Assembly (NCBI RefSeq): GCF_008477545.1 | Contig: NZ_VORA01000001.1 | Coordinates: forward strand, 1,922,001 to 1,986,000 | Direction: 5' to 3' | DNA from: Roseibium aestuarii | GTDB taxonomy: Bacteria; Pseudomonadota; Alphaproteobacteria; Rhizobiales; Stappiaceae | DNA length: 64,000 bases | In this document: in pieces, positions 60,442-64,000 of the stretch | How the letters are laid out: every line of letters begins with the position of its first letter | Position numbering within the stretch: position 1 is the first letter of the stretch | The notes under the pieces: model-generated | What the model was told of the DNA's origin: nothing | What the model saw: only the letters and a program-made list of their open reading frames with translations | Databases searched by the model: none | Position numbers and translations under genes: made by a program

Positions 60442-61376
60442 CAGCCGCAGATCCTGACCGCCGCGCGGTTCTGGCCGGCCTGACGGGTGTCCTTGTCAGC
60501 GCCGTGGGCGGAAACCTGGCGCTGCTCGCGGGCGCGGCCCATAACCGGGCGATCGCCGCGCCGGCCAGACCGGATAACAGCCCCTGCCTCGCCATTCTCG
60601 ACTGGGCCCTGCTGGAAACCGTCGTCGCGCTCGACGTGCCCGTCCTGCTTGCCGCCGAACTGCGCCAGTACCGCCGCCTGCCCATCGGACACGACCTTCC
60701 CGCCGACACCCTCGACATGGGCCTGCGCGGCGCGCCCAATCTGGAACTTCTGCAGGCCCAGTCCCCCGATCTCATCCTGATTTCCGGCTTCTACGAAGCC
60801 ATGCGGCCGCAGCTCGAACGCATCGCCCCCGTCCTCTCCCTTGCAACCTATACTCCCGACCGCCCGGCTCTGGATCTGGCGCGCGACGCTGTGACCCGCC
60901 TTGGCGCGCTGCTTGACCGGGAAACTCAGGCCCAGGAGCTCCTGTCCGCCCTCGACCACGCGCTTGACGCGGGACGGCAGAAGCTCTCAGATCGGCCGGA
61001 GCGCCCCGCCATCGCGGTCAACCTGGGGGACGCGCGGCATCTGCGGGTCTTCGGACCGGAAAGCCTTGTCGGCGGCGTGCTTGCAGGCCTCGGCCGTCCG
61101 GGGGCCTGGGAAGGCCCCACCAGCTACTCGGCATCGGCCCCGGTGCCCGTCACCGCGCTCGCCCGGATGCCCGAGGCAGACGTCATCGTGGTCGGCCCGA
61201 CGCCGGAGGATCTTCGGGCCGCACTCGCCCGCAACCCCGTCTGGCAGGCCCTGCCTCAGGTTCGGGAAGGCCGGATCGTCTGGACCGGCGATCACAACCA
61301 CTATGGCGGCGTGCCGACCGCCTTGCGCCTTGCTGCGGAGATCACCGACGGGCTGGAGGGGCTCGGCCATGACTGA
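60438..61376 (+). CDS. fhuD: Iron-siderophore periplasmic binding protein, FhuD type
   Basis: This 312-residue class III binding protein begins with a short twin-arginine-like signal (DRRAVLAGLTGVLVSAVGGNLALLAG) and the FhuD-type opening SPCLAILDWALLETVVALDVPV. Later family features are GLRGAPNLELLQAQSPDLILISGFYEAMR and the hinge helix region. It delivers ferric hydroxamate to FhuB. It overlaps fhuC by 4 bp and fhuB by 8 bp, so the three import genes are translationally coupled. Confidence 0.88.
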   Translation: MTAADPDRRAVLAGLTGVLVSAVGGNLALLAGAAHNRAIAAPARPDNSPCLAILDWALLETVVALDVPVLLAAELRQYRRLPIGHDLPADTLDMGLRGAPNLELLQAQSPDLILISGFYEAMRPQLERIAPVLSLATYTPDRPALDLARDAVTRLGALLDRETQAQELLSALDHALDAGRQKLSDRPERPAIAVNLGDARHLRVFGPESLVGGVLAGLGRPGAWEGPTSYSASAPVPVTALARMPEADVIVVGPTPEDLRAALARNPVWQALPQVREGRIVWTGDHNHYGGVPTALRLAAEITDGLEGLGHD

Positions 61377-63477
61377 CCGCCTGCCCCTTCACGCCTCCGG
61401 CCCTGCGCAAGCCGTCGCAGCAGGCTCCGCCCGCCTTGCGCCGGATCTGTTGCGCCGGCTGCCCGCGATCCTTACCGCCTCCGCCCTGCTCCTCATTGCC
61501 CTGCGGCTCCATCTGGGATGGCAGGAGGTCGTGACCTGCAAGACCGCCCCTGATCCTGCGAGCGGCCATGCCTCCGGCGCCTGTTCCCTCGCCCGTCTCA
61601 CCTTCGCCTCGGCGCTCCTGCCTCGCCTCGCCATAGGGCTGGTGGCCGGGGCCGCGCTCGGCCTGTCGGGCCTGCTGCTCCAGCGGGTGCTGCGCAATCC
61701 GCTCGCCGAGCCCGCAACCCTCGGGATCACCGCCGGAGCGCAGCTTGCCCTTGCCATCGCGACCCTGTTCCTGCCCGCCCTCCTGACGCTGGGCCGGGAA
61801 CCCGTGGCGCTTCTGGGCGGCCTGGGCACCGTCGCCCTGCTTCTGAGCCTGACCTGGCGCAAGGGTCTTGATCCGGTCTCCGTCGTGCTGGGCGGCATGA
61901 TGCTGACCATGATGGCGGTCGCTGCCAGCGCCGCCCTGATCATCTTCAACGGTGACTATGTCTTCTCTCTCTTCGTCTGGGGCGGCGGGTCACTCGTCCA
62001 GCAGGACTGGCAGGCGACAGGGATCCTCGGCACGCTGACCCTTGCCGTTGCCCTTTGCGCCGTCCTCCTGCGCCGCCCGCTGACCCTTCTCTCCCTCGAT
62101 GACCGGGCCGCCCGCGGGCTTGGCCTTGCGGTCATCACCCTGCGCATCGTGCTGCTGGCCCTGGCCACCGGCCTGGCCTCTGCCGTCACCGCCCATCTCG
62201 GGCCCATCGCCTTCATCGGCCTGGGTGGTCCTGCACTCGCCCGGATTGCCGCGACCGGAGGTTCGGGGACCGCATCAGGCACCTCATCCGGCGGTCAGAC
62301 CCTCTCCGCCCTCGTCATCTCCGCAACCCTGCTGAGCGTGACTGACAGCGCGCTCGCTCTCACCATCGGCCGGGAGTTCGACCGCATTCCCGCTGGGGCC
62401 GCCACCGCGCTGCTGGGCGGGCCGCTGCTGCTCTGGGTGTTGCCGCGCCTCTCCATGCTGCGCCCCGGCGAGAGACGGGACACCGGATCCCTCCCGCCCG
62501 CGCCCACCGGACCTCTCCAGCAGAGCCCCGCACGGCTCGCCCTTCTGGCTCTCGGCCTTGTCCTGGCCTGTGCGCTGGCGCTCTGCCTCGGCCGCAATGG
62601 GCAAGGCTGGCAGCTCGTCACCGGCGCCGATCTCGCAGACATGCTGCCCTGGCGTCTGCCGCGCATCCTGACCGCACTCGCCGGGGGCGCCCTGCTCGCC
62701 ACCGCCGGAGTGATCCTGCAGAAGCTTTCCGGCAATCCGCTCGCCGGGCCGGAAATCCTTGGGGTTGGCGCGGCCAGCGGCGTCGGCCTGTGCCTGATGC
62801 TGCTGATCGTGCCGCTCGCTGGCAGCGAACTACGGCTGGCCGCCAGCACGACAGGCGCTCTGCTGGCGACGCTTCTGATCCTGCGGCTGGCCACCCGCGC
62901 CGGGTTCAGCCGCGAGCGCCTGCTTCTGGGCGGCGTCGCGCTCGGGGCCTTCTGCAGCGCGATCCTGTCCGCCGTCATGGCGATGGGCACCCCGGTCTCC
63001 TACCAGCTGGTGGCCTGGATGACCGGTTCCACCCAGTCCGCCACCCTCGCCGGAGGGCTGGCCCTGACCGGATCCGCCCTCGGGCTCGTGGCGCTGCTTC
63101 TGGGCCTCGGGCGCTGGCTCGATCTCCTCAGTCTGGGCGACCCGCTGGCCCGTTCCCTCGGCCTGCCCCTGCGCCCGGCCCGGCTGACCCTGATCGCGCT
63201 TGGCGCCGCGGCCACCGCGCTCGCCACCCTCAGCATCGGACCCTTGAGCTTCATCGGACTGGTCGCCCCGCACCTGGCGCGCCTCGGCGGCTTCGCCCAC
63301 GGCCGTGCCCACGTCATCGCCAGCACGCTTTGCGGCGGCATGCTTCTCGTGATCTCCGACTGGCTGTCGCGCCAACTGGCCTTCCCCTACCAGCTACCGC
63401 TGGGGCTCATCGCCAGCCTTCTGGCCGGGCCCTATCTGCTGTGGCTGCTGGGCAACGGCCGGTCACGATTGCACTGA
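61369..63477 (+). CDS. fhuB: Iron-siderophore ABC transporter permease, fused FhuB type
   Basis: This 702-residue protein consists of two FecCD-type permease halves in one chain (about 30-350 and 375-700). Each has the GLSGLLLQRVLRNPLAEPATLGI- or GVILQKLSGNPLAGPEILGVG-type motif and the later GPIAFIGLGGP- or GPLSFIGLVAPHLAR-type coupling loop. This tandem form is the hallmark of FhuB, whereas FecCD systems use two separate genes. The first coupling loop is followed by a Gly/Ser/Thr-rich insertion (ATGGSGTASGTSSGG) not usual in FhuB. The ATG at 61369 lies within the end of fhuD. Confidence 0.92.
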   Translation: MTDRLPLHASGPAQAVAAGSARLAPDLLRRLPAILTASALLLIALRLHLGWQEVVTCKTAPDPASGHASGACSLARLTFASALLPRLAIGLVAGAALGLSGLLLQRVLRNPLAEPATLGITAGAQLALAIATLFLPALLTLGREPVALLGGLGTVALLLSLTWRKGLDPVSVVLGGMMLTMMAVAASAALIIFNGDYVFSLFVWGGGSLVQQDWQATGILGTLTLAVALCAVLLRRPLTLLSLDDRAARGLGLAVITLRIVLLALATGLASAVTAHLGPIAFIGLGGPALARIAATGGSGTASGTSSGGQTLSALVISATLLSVTDSALALTIGREFDRIPAGAATALLGGPLLLWVLPRLSMLRPGERRDTGSLPPAPTGPLQQSPARLALLALGLVLACALALCLGRNGQGWQLVTGADLADMLPWRLPRILTALAGGALLATAGVILQKLSGNPLAGPEILGVGAASGVGLCLMLLIVPLAGSELRLAASTTGALLATLLILRLATRAGFSRERLLLGGVALGAFCSAILSAVMAMGTPVSYQLVAWMTGSTQSATLAGGLALTGSALGLVALLLGLGRWLDLLSLGDPLARSLGLPLRPARLTLIALGAAATALATLSIGPLSFIGLVAPHLARLGGFAHGRAHVIASTLCGGMLLVISDWLSRQLAFPYQLPLGLIASLLAGPYLLWLLGNGRSRLH

Positions 63478-63543
63478 CCCTTCTCGACACGCTCTGCCGC
63501 CCTCTCTAGACCAGTCTTTCCGCCAGATCCGGACCTTTGCCCG

Positions 63544-64000
63544 ATGCTCAAGCGTTTCGCCGCCTATTACGCCCCCTACCGGTCGCTCTTCCTGCTCGAC
63601 TTCGGCTGCGCCATCCTCGCCGGCCTCCTCGAACTGTCCTTTCCCGTGGCGGTGAAGGTCTTCGTCGACGACTTCCTGCCCACCGGTGAGGGGCGGCTGA
63701 TCGTCCTTGCCGCCATCGGACTGCTGGCACTTTACCTGCTCACCACCGCGCTCAATGCGGTGGTGGTCTACTGGGGCCACATGCTGGGCATCAACATCGA
63801 GACGGAGATGCGCCGCAAGGCCTTCGAGCACCTGCAGAAACTCTCCTTCCGCTTCTTCGACAACCAGAAGACCGGCCACCTGCTCGCCCGGGTCACCAAG
63901 GATCTGGAGGAGATCGGCGAGATAGCCCATCACGGCCCCGAGGATCTCTTCATCGCGGTCATGACTTTCCTCGGCGCCTTCGCGCTGATGCTGTGGGTCA
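63544..64000 (+). CDS. ABC exporter transmembrane subunit, truncated at the window end
   Basis: The first 152 residues of an MsbA-like half-transporter are visible. Two membrane helices come first (about 14-33 and 55-77), followed by intracellular-loop sequence HMLGINIETEMRRKAFEHLQKLSFRFFDNQKTGHLLARVTKDLEEI, the conserved coupling region of type I ABC exporters. The nucleotide-binding domain lies outside. It starts 66 bp after fhuB on the same strand, so it could export a siderophore or be unrelated; the visible part does not decide. Confidence 0.88.
   Translation, partial: MLKRFAAYYAPYRSLFLLDFGCAILAGLLELSFPVAVKVFVDDFLPTGEGRLIVLAAIGLLALYLLTTALNAVVVYWGHMLGINIETEMRRKAFEHLQKLSFRFFDNQKTGHLLARVTKDLEEIGEIAHHGPEDLFIAVMTFLGAFALMLWV

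Noticed and set aside
1..64000. tRNA, rRNA, CRISPR arrays, insertion sequences or prophage genes
   Set aside because: No T-loop-like GGTTCGAATCC in a cloverleaf context, no regularly spaced repeats, and no transposase, integrase or phage structural motif were seen in any frame.

Overview
The window reads as a contiguous piece of a high-GC alphaproteobacterial chromosome. Likely order Hyphomicrobiales, possibly Stappiaceae such as Pannonibacter, Stappia or Labrenzia; the genus is a guess. Supporting signs are the aminotransferase-hom-glpX-recJ block, an Lrp-type PutR divergent from a PutA without a DNA-binding domain, a class I PHA synthase, and HWE-type phytochrome signalling. I see no rRNA, tRNA, CRISPR array, prophage or insertion sequence. 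Coding density is high and most genes are ordinary core or niche metabolism.

Layout. 1-6888: a GNAT fragment, an ornithine-cyclodeaminase-family enzyme, and a complete branched-chain-type ABC operon (binding protein, LivH, LivM, LivG, LivF). 7437-13286: a PPOX flavoprotein, an M3 peptidase, a DUF423 membrane protein, and a P450 whose stop overlaps the start of a LpxL-like acyltransferase. 13491-16598: a CHASE4-like/GGDEF/EAL protein and an EEP-fold phosphatase/nuclease. 16836-19265: a tungstate transporter in the order tupB-tupC-tupA. 19369-22898: phosphate transporter Pit, a Nudix hydrolase, a carbon-nitrogen hydrolase and a small membrane protein. 22995-28582: recJ, glpX, hom and an aminotransferase, all on the minus strand. 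28729-34327: a lipoprotein, phaC, a DUF6653 protein, an alpha/beta hydrolase and an agmatinase-like enzyme. 34429-37245: a large secreted astacin-type metalloprotease with FG-GAP-like repeats. 37503-38443: rplM-rpsI. 39303-45056: a thioesterase, an enoyl-CoA hydratase homologue, a DUF1194 protein, a CoA-binding protein, a small hydrolase, an Lrp regulator and metY. 45594-48400: an EgtC/YafJ-like amidotransferase, a class V PLP enzyme and a divergent AsnC regulator. 48446-52121: a bacteriophytochrome kinase with a fused receiver, and a heme oxygenase. 52222-56278: putR and putA. 56367-63477: an AraC regulator, a TonB-dependent receptor and a FhuC-FhuD-FhuB iron-siderophore importer. 63544-end: a truncated ABC exporter.

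Several intergenic regions carry readable control sequences. These are a Shine-Dalgarno-masking hairpin before the OCD-family gene, a palindrome before tupB, a Pho-box-like repeat before pit, an FNR/FixK-type palindrome before phaC, three alternating half-sites before an Lrp gene, a 14-of-15 match to the E. coli Lrp consensus between putR and putA, and a cluster of REP-like palindromes bracketed by two near-identical terminator hairpins downstream of metY. I do not see an obviously new multi-gene defence or mobile system. The least explained items are the amidotransferase/PLP-enzyme/AsnC cluster, the P450-acyltransferase pair, the astacin-FG-GAP protein and the REP/terminator arrangement.
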